Shown one piece after another: positions 8,227 through 19,300 of a stretch of 59,651 nt of DNA. Origin of the DNA: an uncultured bacterium (lineage in GTDB: Bacteria > Verrucomicrobiota > Kiritimatiellia > CAIKKV01 > CAITUY01); the NCBI GenBank assembly GCA_903958395.1, contig CAJBSZ010000496.1, positions 1 to 59,651 of the forward strand. The letters run 5' to 3'. Both the position numbers and the translations under genes were made by a program. A model generated the notes under the pieces. It was not told where the DNA came from, made no database searches, and worked only from the letters and a program-made list of their open reading frames with translations. The first letter of the stretch is position 1, and the number at the start of each line of letters is the position of its first letter.

Positions 8227-9222
8227 ATGGCAACTACTTTACATGATGTTTGCAGAGAAACAGGGTTCTCCACAGCCACGGTCTCACGTGTCCTCAATAA
8301 CAGCCCGCTCGTGACGCCTGAAACACGGGAACGTGTCCTCAAGGCAATGGAAAAACTGGATTATCACCCCTCCCTGGCCGCCCGAGCCTTGTCCATTCAG
8401 AGAACCGAGACGATCGGGATCCATCTTCCCGATATCGGACCCGGCTTTTACACCAAGATCCTCCAAGGCGCCGAGTCTGTGGCGTTTGACAAGCATTACC
8501 ACCTGATGACCGCCATCTCACACGGGGTTCGGGATGCTCAGCAGCAGATCATCCGTTTAATCCGGGAGCGTCGCGTCGACACCCTCATCGTTGTCAACCT
8601 CGATCTCCCCGGGCCATTCCTGGCCGAGGTGAACTGTCATGGCCTGCCGATCATATCCATGGATACGCCGGCCGTGGAACACGGCATTCCCTCTGTCTCC
8701 ATTGACAACCATAAAGGCGGGTATGACCTGATGCAACACATGCTGGGACACGGGTATCGCGACATCCTGATCTTCGCGGGCCCCAAAATCAGCTATGACA
8801 GCCGGGGACGCCTCGAGGGGTGCCGGGCTTCCGCGCGTGATGCGGGCATCGCCATTCCGGCGGATAACATCGTCACCGGCGACTTCAGGATCGAGAGCGG
8901 AGCGGCCCTCATGGACAACATCCTGAAAAGTGGCCGAAAGCGTCCCGAGGCCATCGTCTCACTGAACGACGCCATGGCCATCGGGGCCCTGGGCGTGATG
9001 CGCGGGCGCGGCCTGAAGACACCGGATGACCTTGCCATCGCCGGCTTCGACGACAGCGATGCCGCCTCCATTATTGGACTGACGACGGTCGGGATCCCCC
9101 ATTACCAGATGGGGCAGGAAGCGGCCCGGCTCGCGTTGTCCAGTCTTGAGGAGGCGTCCCACCCACCCCAACACATTATCGTTTCCACCCAACTCACGGT
9201 GAGACATTCCTGCGGCTGCTAG
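8227..9222 (+). CDS. LacI-family transcriptional regulator, first of tandem pair
   Basis: A DNA-binding regulator of about 331 residues. The ATG at 8227 (MATTLHDVCRETG) is preferred over 8191: the helix-turn-helix normally starts within a few residues of the N-terminus, and GGA lies 8 bases upstream. The helix-turn-helix is STATVSRVLNNSP, followed by the hinge YHPSLAARALS and a periplasmic-binding-protein-like effector domain (GYRDILIFAGP, EAIVSLNDAMAIGAL, IAGFDD). It ends in CGC. It probably senses fructose, fructose phosphate or a fructan oligosaccharide and binds the TGTAACCG sites. The stop abuts the ATG of the second regulator. Its helix-turn-helix differs from its neighbour's at the recognition positions (TA versus AS), so the two may read different operators. 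Confidence 0.92.
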   Translation: MATTLHDVCRETGFSTATVSRVLNNSPLVTPETRERVLKAMEKLDYHPSLAARALSIQRTETIGIHLPDIGPGFYTKILQGAESVAFDKHYHLMTAISHGVRDAQQQIIRLIRERRVDTLIVVNLDLPGPFLAEVNCHGLPIISMDTPAVEHGIPSVSIDNHKGGYDLMQHMLGHGYRDILIFAGPKISYDSRGRLEGCRASARDAGIAIPADNIVTGDFRIESGAALMDNILKSGRKRPEAIVSLNDAMAIGALGVMRGRGLKTPDDLAIAGFDDSDAASIIGLTTVGIPHYQMGQEAARLALSSLEEASHPPQHIIVSTQLTVRHSCGC

Positions 9223-10221
9223 ATGAAACCGATATCCCAACATGACATTGCCGAGGCGAGCGGAGTCTCCGCGAGCACCGTTTCGCGCGTCCTGACCAAC
9301 AGCCCCCTGATCTCCGAGGCAACCCGACAACGCGTGCGGGAAGTCATGGATCGTCTCAACTATTATCCCTCCCTGGCGGCACGGTCCCTTGTCACGCAAC
9401 GGACCTATGCCCTCGGGGTGGTGTCGCCCTTCATCGCCGACGCCTTCGCGGGGCACATCTTTGCCGGCGCCGATTCGGTGGCGGCCGAAAACGGGTACCA
9501 CATCCTGGCCACCTTTTCACACGGCCTCAGCGAGGAACAGGACCTGATCAAACGCTTCGTTCGCGAACGGCGGGCCGACGCACTGATCGTGCTGAACCTG
9601 AATCTGCCCGCGGAATTCCTTGCCAATCTGGCCAGGGACAACATGCCCATCATCTCGGTGGGCAAACCGGCGGTTGAACGGGGCATCCCCTCCGTTTCCA
9701 TCGCCAACGGACCGGGCTCCTTCGAGCTCATGAACCACATGCTCAATCACGGCTACCGCGACATCGCCATTTTCACCGGCCCCACGGGCAGCCATGACGG
9801 AAGGGAACGCCTGGCCGCGTGTCTGGGCGCCGCCCAGGTCGCAGGCTGCACGCTGCCGGGAGACCGCATTTTGACAGGGGATTTCTCAAGCGGAAGCGGG
9901 GAACGGCTGATGACCGAACTCCTGGACAGCGGGAAGAAACTCCCGGAAGCGATCGTGGCGCTGAACGATGCCATGGCCATCGGGGCCATGAATGTCATGC
10001 ATCAACGGGGGTTGACGGCCCCCAGGGATATTGCCATCGCCGGTTTTGACGACATTGAAGCCGTGGATCTTCTCGGCCTGACCACCGTGCGCGTCCCCCG
10101 TCACATGATGGGCCGGGAAGCCGCGAAACTTGCCCTGCGCTGCCTGAACGGCGAGATCCCCTCCCCCTCTCTTTCCATCATTCCCGCCGAGCTTGTCATC
10201 CGACAGTCCTGCGGCTGCTGA
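9223..10221 (+). CDS. LacI-family transcriptional regulator, second of tandem pair
   Basis: A 332-residue paralogue of the preceding gene. The ATG directly follows the TAG of that gene with no spacer. The helix-turn-helix is SASTVSRVLTNSP, the hinge YYPSLAARSLV, and the effector domain carries VGKPAVERGIPSVSI, GYRDIAIFTGP, EAIVALNDAMAIGAM and IAGFDD, ending RQSCGC like its neighbour. Shared phrases along the whole length indicate tandem duplication. Translational coupling suggests equal dosage, and heterodimers are possible. It converges on the giant repeat-protein gene, with 86 bases between stops and no clear terminator. Confidence 0.92.
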   Translation: MKPISQHDIAEASGVSASTVSRVLTNSPLISEATRQRVREVMDRLNYYPSLAARSLVTQRTYALGVVSPFIADAFAGHIFAGADSVAAENGYHILATFSHGLSEEQDLIKRFVRERRADALIVLNLNLPAEFLANLARDNMPIISVGKPAVERGIPSVSIANGPGSFELMNHMLNHGYRDIAIFTGPTGSHDGRERLAACLGAAQVAGCTLPGDRILTGDFSSGSGERLMTELLDSGKKLPEAIVALNDAMAIGAMNVMHQRGLTAPRDIAIAGFDDIEAVDLLGLTTVRVPRHMMGREAAKLALRCLNGEIPSPSLSIIPAELVIRQSCGC

Positions 10222-10307
10222 ACCCCTCCGGCCCCGGTGGCGCAAGTCAGAACGATGAGGGTAATGAGCTTAAGGAGATACATCGAGAATTGGTCCCCTT
10301 CTTATGA

Positions 10308-13300
10308 CTACCTTATCTTGAAGACCGAACCTGCCGGGAATTGGGAGGTCATGGTCAGGCTGGTGGTGCCATTGTTGAGTTTCAGGATCTTGTCGCCAAA
10401 GGCCATACCTGTAGTCCCGTTCGGGAAGGTAAACGAGCTGGCTGTCGAAGTGGCGAAGGTCATGAGTGTGTAGGTGCCCTCCGCAATCGACCCCGAGGGG
10501 GCATTTAGTTGAAGCACATTCGCGCCACTCATGGTCAAGGCACCTGCCACGACAATCTGGTCGTAATCGATGCCGGGCGCTCCGGCTGATCTTAGATCTA
10601 AGGCCAGATAACCTCCACTCAAGGTCAGCGTGCTGGCTAAATTGAGCTTGCCGATGGTGTCCGCAGCGTCGCCCGGGGCGAGGAAACTTCCGGCACGATT
10701 AGTGACCGCGCCATAAATCGTTCCGCTACCACCGAGGGTCGCCCCGGACACCACCGTCACGGCGCCGTTGCTCACCGTGCCATTCACCAGGAGCGTGCCA
10801 TTGCTAATGGTAGTCGCACCTGTGTACGTATTAGTCGCGCTGAGCAGCATCGTGCCGGGGCCGGTCTTGACGAGATGAGAGGGGGTGGCGGAAGCCGTTC
10901 CATTTACAAAGGGCGCCGAAACCACTAAATCCGTTCCCGCCACCACATTGCTGACATTGAAGGTGGTGGTGCGAGAAGTGGTGTTGGCTAATGCATATGT
11001 ATTATTTCCGACTCCACTCATGGTCGAGACCGCAAAGCCGCCCACCGTCACAGTGCCGTTCAATTCCGCCCACCCGGTGCCTGTTGGAGCCGACAAAGTC
11101 ATAGTGCCCCCGTTCAAATTGATAGTATTGAAGGTCTCCGTGAAATTTACGTTGTTGTTACCGACTTTCAAGGTACCCCCGTTGACATTAATGGTCGGCA
11201 CTACCTGGGATGCGATGGATCCCAGGATGTCGTTAGCAGTACCACTCGATTGAACCCACAGTGTTGCATTGGAATTGATGTTGATGTTGCGGGCTACCGT
11301 CAGGTCGCCTAATGCGCTGGCAGTCGGGGAATTAACGTTTTCTGATGGTCCATCAGCCTTTAGTGTCCCTGCATTGATGTTCACATCGCCAGTGAAAGTG
11401 TTCGCGGCGGAAAGAGCCAGCGTGCTGGTGCCGGCCTTCGTCAGGGACCCCGAGCCCGCGATGACGGTCGAGAGGGCGTAGGCATTGACATTATTGGAGA
11501 CGGTTATGGATGCGGGGGTGACGGGAAAGACGCTGCTGACAGTAAAATTACTGGCCGCCGTGTCGTTAAATGTCACCGCGGCGGTATCCACATAATACGC
11601 CGGGGTGGAGCTACCGGTAACCACCCAGTTGGGCATATCCCCACCCCACACGCCGGAAACATTCCCTTTCCACGTCACGGGCTGTACCATGAACCCCGCC
11701 AGCGTCAGCACCAGATTATTGCCGCTGATGGCGAGACTGGAGTTGGTGGCCCCGCCGACTGAGCCGGTCAACCCGCTGGAAGCCAGCGTGCCGACAAGAT
11801 TCGCGGAGGTAATGAGCGTGTAGGTCGTCTGGCCGGGATTCAGGATCCCGCCAAACTGGAAGCTCGCCAGATTCAACAGCCCGCTGCCGATGTTCAGGGT
11901 ACCGCTTGCCAGATTAATCCGATCGCTCGCATTGGTCGCGGCAAGATCGAAAACCAGCGTTCCCGCCGTGCCTGCCGCGGCGCTGAGATCCAGCGAACCA
12001 CTGCCCAATGCCAGTGTGTTCGTACCCACCACTCCCGCCGAGGTGCCGGGCGACAATTTGCCGCCGGCATTGACCGTCACCGTCCCGTTAACCGCTGAAA
12101 GATCGATCCTTCCACTGCCGCCCAGCGTGCCGCCGCTGCTGACGGTATACGTTCCGGCACCGCTTGCCACGGTGTTCGTGCCGTTCACGAATAAGGTGCC
12201 GGCGTTGATCGTGGTCGAGCCATTGTACGTGTTCCCGCCAGAGAGGATCATCGGCGAAGTGGCACTGTTCTGGACAACTGCCGTGACATTGGGACCGATG
12301 TTGCCACTAATTGACATATTTCCAGAACCTGTTGCGGCATTCGTGATCGAGCCGGTGTTGTTGACATTGCAGGAAATTGTCAGAGGATCGACACCGGTAC
12401 CGTTGCCCATGCCAGTGATATGACCAACGTGGCTCAGCGACGAAGTCGTGAATTTTAAATTAGCACTGCCTGACGATGAAAGGGTTAGATTTCCTGCGCC
12501 GGTCACGCCGCCGCTAAACGTCCTGGTGTTATTAACACTGGAGCTTATGGTCAGGGTGGGTTGATTGATATTGTCTTCTAAAACGATCGGATTTGCAATT
12601 GCAGGAGAGACGGCAGCACTGATGTTCAGCGTGGCGGAGTTGTTGCCCGTGGTATCGCCGAGCGTAATGGTGCCTGAGCCTGCTGACGTGGCGTAACCCA
12701 GGGAAACCATGCCTGCCTTGATGTTCAGTCCCCCGCTGAAGGTGTTCGTGCCGGAGAGTGTCACTGTACCCGACCCCATCTTCGTCACAGCGGTCGCGCC
12801 CGCAATGGTGTTGGTGGTGGCAGAGACGGTATAATTGCTGACACTGTTATTAAAAAGCACGGAAGCAGGCTGGAGGTTGGTGCCGGAAACGGTATAACCC
12901 GTGGCGGTATCGTCAAATGTTACAGAATTGCCATTACTATAAGTCGAACTCGTTCCGTTGTTCAGCCAGTTAGAGGTGGTTCCTATATCCCAGATCGCAG
13001 TCGTTCCCTTCCATTTCAGATTGACATAGGTCGCATCGCCGCTCACGCCGAGGATCAGGCTGGTCGGGCCGTTTGTGAGGGTCAAGGTGCTAGCCCCTAT
13101 AACCAGGTTCGTGGTCCCGTTCGGGAATACAAACTGGCTATTACCGCTCCTGGCCGCGTAAGTCATCAGCGTGTAGTCGCCGGCGGGGATCGTGCCGGTG
13201 GTGGGGTTGAGCTGGATGATGGCTGGACCATTCACAATATTGGTTCCAGCGACGGAAATCTGGTCGTAATCAGTGCCCGCCACACCTGGACTCGTCACGT

Positions 13301-16300
13301 CAATAGTCAGAATACTTGTGCCGACGGTCAAATTAGTTCCCAAGCTTAACAACCCGATCGTCCCAATGCCGCCCGGCGTCAGGGAGCCGCCTGAGGACAC
13401 ACTGACCGGCCCGTGGATCGTCCCATTGCCGCCGAGGGTCGCCCCGGAGGCTACCGTCACGGCGCTTCCTGAAGCCAGCGAACCGGGACTGCTGACCAAA
13501 AGCGTGCCTGAATTGACCGATGTCGCGCCGGTGTAGGTATTCCCGCCGGAGAGCGTCAGCGTACCGGAGCCGGTTAATGTCAAGGCGCCGGTTTGTGAAA
13601 TAGTCCCGGAGAGTGTCTGATTGGTAGAACTGGCATAGTTCAGGATGCCGCTGTTGGTAATAGCCCCTGCATACGCCCCATTATTCAATTGCCCCGAACC
13701 GCTGATCGTCAGGGTGCCGCCGCTGATCGTCGTGTCGCCGGTGTAGGTGTTCACACCGGAGAGCGTCAGTGTGCCGTCGTTCTGCTTCGTCAAGGCATAC
13801 GCCCCGCCCCCCACCGCGCCCAGGGTCAGAGTCACCCCGCTGGCCACATCAAAGACAGCAGGCCCCGCCGTCAGCGTCGTCACGCCAAAGGTAATGGCAG
13901 GAGAACCGCCGCTGACATTCGCACCTTGCGTGATGTTGAGCTGGTTGGCACCGATGCTCAATGTACCGAGCGTGTGCGTAACACCTGTGTTATTATTCGA
14001 TGCAACATCGGAGGCGATTGTGGCAGTCCCGCCCACCGTCGTTGCGGCACCGCCGAAGGTGGTTCCCGCATTCACCGCAAGATCCAATGTCCCGCCATTA
14101 AGATACAGGGGCGCAGTCGCCGACGTATTGAGTGCGTTCGCCGCCCCCAATTTCAATGTACCCGTACTCAAGGTCGTTGTACCCGCATCCGTTGTGCGCG
14201 CACTGGTTGTATTCAATGTCAGCGTACCGCTGTTCTGCTTGATCAGCGAAAATGCGCCACCCACCGCACCCAACGTCAGGTTAACCCCGCCGGCCACATC
14301 AAAGACTGCCGGCCCCGCTGACAGCGTCGTCGTGCCAAAGGTAATGGCAGGAGAACCGCCACTGACAGTCTCACCGTGCGTGATGTTGAGTTGGTTGGCA
14401 GCGATACTCAAGGTCCCCAGCGTGTGAGTCACGCCAGCCACGGCAGTCAAAGTATCCGACTGAATCGTCATGTTCGCTGAGACCGTGGTGTTCCTCCCGA
14501 AATTCAGACCCGTATCGTTGGCTAGTCTCAATGTGGCGGTGCCATTCAGCGTGAGCACACCCGCTCCCAGGGCCGAGGCATACGTCGTGGCATCCAGTTC
14601 ACCCGCCGTCAGGGTCGTGGCCCCACTGTACGTATTCTGGCCTGAAAGCGTGAGTTTGGCACTCCCGTTGTTCACGGTGACAGCGGTATTGGCAGCACCC
14701 GAGATCACCCCGCCAAAGGTCGAGTTGGTGGCGCCGGTAAAGTTCAGGATACCGCCAGCGGCAGTGCTGGTGATGATCTGATTGGCAGCTGTTCCGGCAG
14801 TCGCCAGGGAAAGGATTGTCCTTGATGCGCCGTTGAGGTTAAGAGTACTGCTATTACCTGCGGAGCCAATCGTCACCGGGCCAGCACCTGCGCTGTTGGC
14901 AACAGTATTCAATTTGACGGTGCCCGCCTGTATGGCCAGCCCGCCATCGAAGGTATTGGCACCGCCCAAAGTCAGCGTGCCACTGCCGGTCTTGATCAGG
15001 GACTTTCCGGTGCCATCGACATTGCCAGAGACAGTCAATGTCCGGGAAGCATTCACACTCCAGGTCTGGCTGGCGCCCAGCGTGATGCCGGAAGCCAGGG
15101 TCATATCCTTCGCCGAGGACAACAGATCGATACCGCTGGCGCCGAGCGTCAGCGTATTCCCCGCTGAAATCGTGGGAGCAACCGTTGCATCGGTCATGGC
15201 AATACCAGCCCAGGACCGGCTTGAACCCAGCGTCAAGGATCCTCCCAGCGAGGTGCTGATCCACTGGGCCACATCGCCGGATCCCGGCTCGAAACCGCCG
15301 GTCCAGTTGGCGCCGGTCGTGAGTTCGGCGCCCGTGGCGGCCTTGACGACACCGCCCGCCTGCGCCGTGAAGGTGACGTTACTACCGTTCAATGCCACTG
15401 TGGCTGTCACCGTATAAGGCCCGCTCACACTGCCCAGTGTCAGGGTGTTTGACGCCAGACCACTGGAAGCAGACGCAGGATTCTGGGGACTGCTGAGCGA
15501 CTGGCCGGTCGCGCCACCAGGTGCAGACGCTACCGCAAAATCCACTGTGGCTCCTGACACCGGATTTCCGTAGGCATCAGCCACCGTGACCACGAACGGG
15601 TTTGCCAGTGTTCTATTCAATCCTCCGCTCTGGCTGTTGCCGGAGGTTGTGGTAATAGTCGATGCTGTACCGACACTAACGACTACTGGTAACCGATCGC
15701 TTCCGGTGCTGGCAGGGATGGCGTCGGCCGCGGCGCAGATATTCGCCGACTCTACCTTGTAAAGCGACAGCACCCCGTTGTTGCCCCCCGAAACGGTTGC
15801 CACGCCATTGTTAAAGGTGATTGCCGTGGCCGTACCGAAGGCAACCGCCGTACCGCTGCTATCCTTCACCTTGGGCGTCGTCACCGGACCGGGCGAACTG
15901 TTCGCCCCCGAGAACGTCACGTTCCTGGACCCGGTATAGGCCATGTCCGTATTGCCATAGGCATCCATAGCCGTGAGCGTCAGATCCTGGCTGGCGCCCG
16001 CCGTCATCGTCCCGGATCCCGTCACCACCAACCGCGTCGCCGTGCCGGGGGTAACCGTTTCCTGTTGCGTGCCACTCGTCAGCGAACCAAAGGCCGCCGT
16101 GATCGTGGGCATGCCCGCCACCGTGTCCTGATATAAGAAAGTGGCCGTACTGGATCCATGGGGAATCGTCACAGTGGTAATAGTCCCTGCATCCCCGGCA
16201 TCCCGGAATAATCCACTCCCCGATGTGCTGCTCAAGTTGACAGTGAAGTTCGCATCGGAGGTAACCGCGGCACCACCCGCATCCTGCCGCTGTATGGTAA

Positions 16301-19300
16301 TGGGGGAGGATGACACTCCCGCCAAGGTAGACACCGCCGAGTTGGTCATCACCAGTTTCGTCGCCAAGGCAGTGGTGCCGGTCAAGCCCAACTTGATTTG
16401 GCCGGAGGTGCCATAATCGAGACTCACCATATAGGCGGTGTTGCCGACGAGGGTCGTGCTGTGGAAGGGTCCGGCAATGGCACCGCCTGCGCTGTAGATC
16501 GTGGTACTTGAGACGTCGCCGCTGAGGCCGGTGGTGTCAATTATGAGGTCGACATTGGTAACCGAGTTGCCGGTGCTGGCGGCCACGGCGACCTTGTCCA
16601 GAGTACTCGCCGAGGCATTAATTTTCAACTTGCTGTAAGCACCGTACGCTGGAGCAGCGGCGTTGGCCAGAGTGAGCGTGGCTCCGCTGGTACCCAGGAG
16701 GTTGGTGCCGCCAGCGTTCACCGTCACCGCACCAGCGATCGTTCCCGTCCCACCGAGTGACCCACCGCTGACTACAGTTACCGCACCGTTGCTCAGGGAG
16801 CCATTCACCAGGAGCGTGCCGTTACTGATGGTGGTCGTTCCGGTGTAGGTGTTTGTCGCGCTGAGCAACATCGTGCCGGGGCCGGTCTTGGTGAGATGAG
16901 AGGCGGTGGCGGAAGCCAACCCATTTACCAGAGGCGCCGAAACCACTAAATCCGGTCCCGCGACAGCGTCTGCTACATTGAAGGTGGTGGTGCGGGAAGT
17001 GGTGTTGGCTAATGCATATTTATTAGCCCCGACTCCATTCATGGTCGAGGCCGCAGAACCGCCCACTGTCACAGTGCCGTTCAATCCCGCCCACCCGGCG
17101 CCTGTGGGGGCCGCCAAGGTCATCGTGCCCTCATTCAAATTGATCATGTTGAAGGCCTCCGCGAAAGTGACGTTGTTGTTGCCGACTTTCAAGGCACCCC
17201 CGTTGACATTAATAATCGGCACTATCTGGGATGATGTGGATCCCAAGATATCGTTAACTGTTCCGCTAGATTGCACCCACAGTGTCGCATTGGTATTGAT
17301 ATTGATGTTGCGAACCACCGTCAGGTCGCCCAACGCGCTATTGGTCGGGGCTTCACCAGATAAATGTAAATTAGCTCGGGGTCCATCAGCATTTACCGTT
17401 CCTGCGTTAATGTTCACATCGCCGGTGAAACTGTTCGCGCCTGTGAGCGTCAATGTGCCGACGCCGGACTTGGTCAGGCTGCAGGAGGCCCCACCGTTAA
17501 TCACCCCGCTCACGGCCAGGGTCTTGTTCGAGTGCACGCTCCAGACTTGAGCGGCGCCAAGGACATTGGTATTTGCAATCGTCATGTTCCTGGCCGAGGC
17601 CGACATGTCCACGCCACCTGCTCCGAGCGTAAGCGTGCCTGCGCCGGTGATGTCGATATCCGTCACGGCGTCCAGCACGGTGATCCCGCCCCATGATTGA
17701 GACGTTCCCAGTGTGAGCAACGCACCCAGCGAACTGCTGCCCCAACGAGCAATGTCTCCGGAACCCGGCGTGGTCCCACCGAACCAGCTTGCGCCGTCAG
17801 TGAGGTCGGTCCCCGATCCCGACTTGATAAATGGACCTGCCTGTGTCGTAAAGGTTATCGGGCTGCCGCTCATACCGGATGCCGTGGCTGTCACGATGTA
17901 CTCGCCTAGTACTGAACCCAGGGTCAGCGTGCTCGACGCCTGGCCGTTTGCGTCTGTCGTGGGACTGGCGGCGCTTAGTGACGCGCCGTTGTCCGGCACC
18001 GTGGTTATCGCATAATTCACCGTGATTCCCGACACGGGATTTCCATAGATGTCGGAAACCGTGACCACGAACGGACTCGCCAGGGTTGCGCCTGTTGCTC
18101 CGCCCTGGTTGTTCCCCGAGGTGAGAGCAAGCACCGAGGCCTCCAATCCCGAGATCGTCAGGCTTACACCCGCGCCGCCTGTCGTTGACGTGCTCCGTGT
18201 TCCATCGGTCGCCGCCAAGGTCACAGGCCCTTCCGCCTTATACGCCACCAAGGTCCCGCCCGCCAAATTGACGCCGCTGGCAAAGGTGATCGTGACTGCA
18301 GATCCCTGGTTCACCGCAGAACCGGTTTTACTCGTAACGGTCGGCACAGCCCCCCCGGGCGCAGTACCCAGCCCGCTGAAGGTCAACGTCTTGTCCCCGC
18401 TGTAGCTAGATACGTTCTGATATTGATCCACCAGCGTAATCGTCAAGGCGTCACTTGCCCCGGCAACCGGCGTCGTGCTCGCCGCCGTAATCCGGTAGGC
18501 ACTGTCGCCCGCGGCCGCAACCGTCAGGCTCACTCCCGTACCGCCCGTGGTTGATGTGCTCAGTGTTCCATCCGTCGCCGCCAACGTCACGGGTCCCTCT
18601 TTCCTGTACGCCTTCAAACTGCCACCTACAGAACTCGTACCGTTGGCAAAGGTGATCGCAACTGCAGATCCCTGGTTTATCGCAGAACCGGTCTTGTCCA
18701 TAACAGTCGGAACGGTGCTATTCGGCGCATTGCCCAGCCCGCTGAAGTTCAGCGTCTTGTCCCCGCTGTAGCTCGATACGTTCTGATATTGATCCACCAG
18801 TGTAATTGTCAGGGTATCGCTCGCCCCCGCCGTCGGCGTCGCGCTCGCCGCCGCAATCCGGTAGGCGCTGTCGGCACCCGCCGCAGGGCTCACCGTCAGC
18901 GTCGTTCCACCCGTTCCCGCGGAGGTCAACGAACCGTCCGTCACCGTGATCGCTTTGCTCGATTCGGCTTTGTGAGCCACCAGAATGACGTTGCCAACCC
19001 CTGCCGAAAAGCTGACGCTGGCCTGAACGTTCTGCGCCACTCCGTTGATGGATGCAACCGAACCATCAGCAGCGGCCGACAACGTCGCCGTCGTATTGAA
19101 CGTCAGGAGCTCCGAGGTCCCGAGGGTCGTCGGATTCTGGTATTGATCCACCTGTGTGACGGTGACCGTGTAATTCACACCAACCTGCGGCTGACCGCTC
19201 CCCGTTAGCCGATAGGCGCTGGCAACGGCCGGATTCACGGTCAGGCTCAGTCCCGAGCCATTGGCGCTCGTGGTCTTCGCGGTGCCGTCCGAACAATTCA

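Noticed and set aside
10222-10307. A terminator between the converging lacI and giant genes
   Set aside because: I found only a very short GC inverted repeat and no stem-loop with a T-run.
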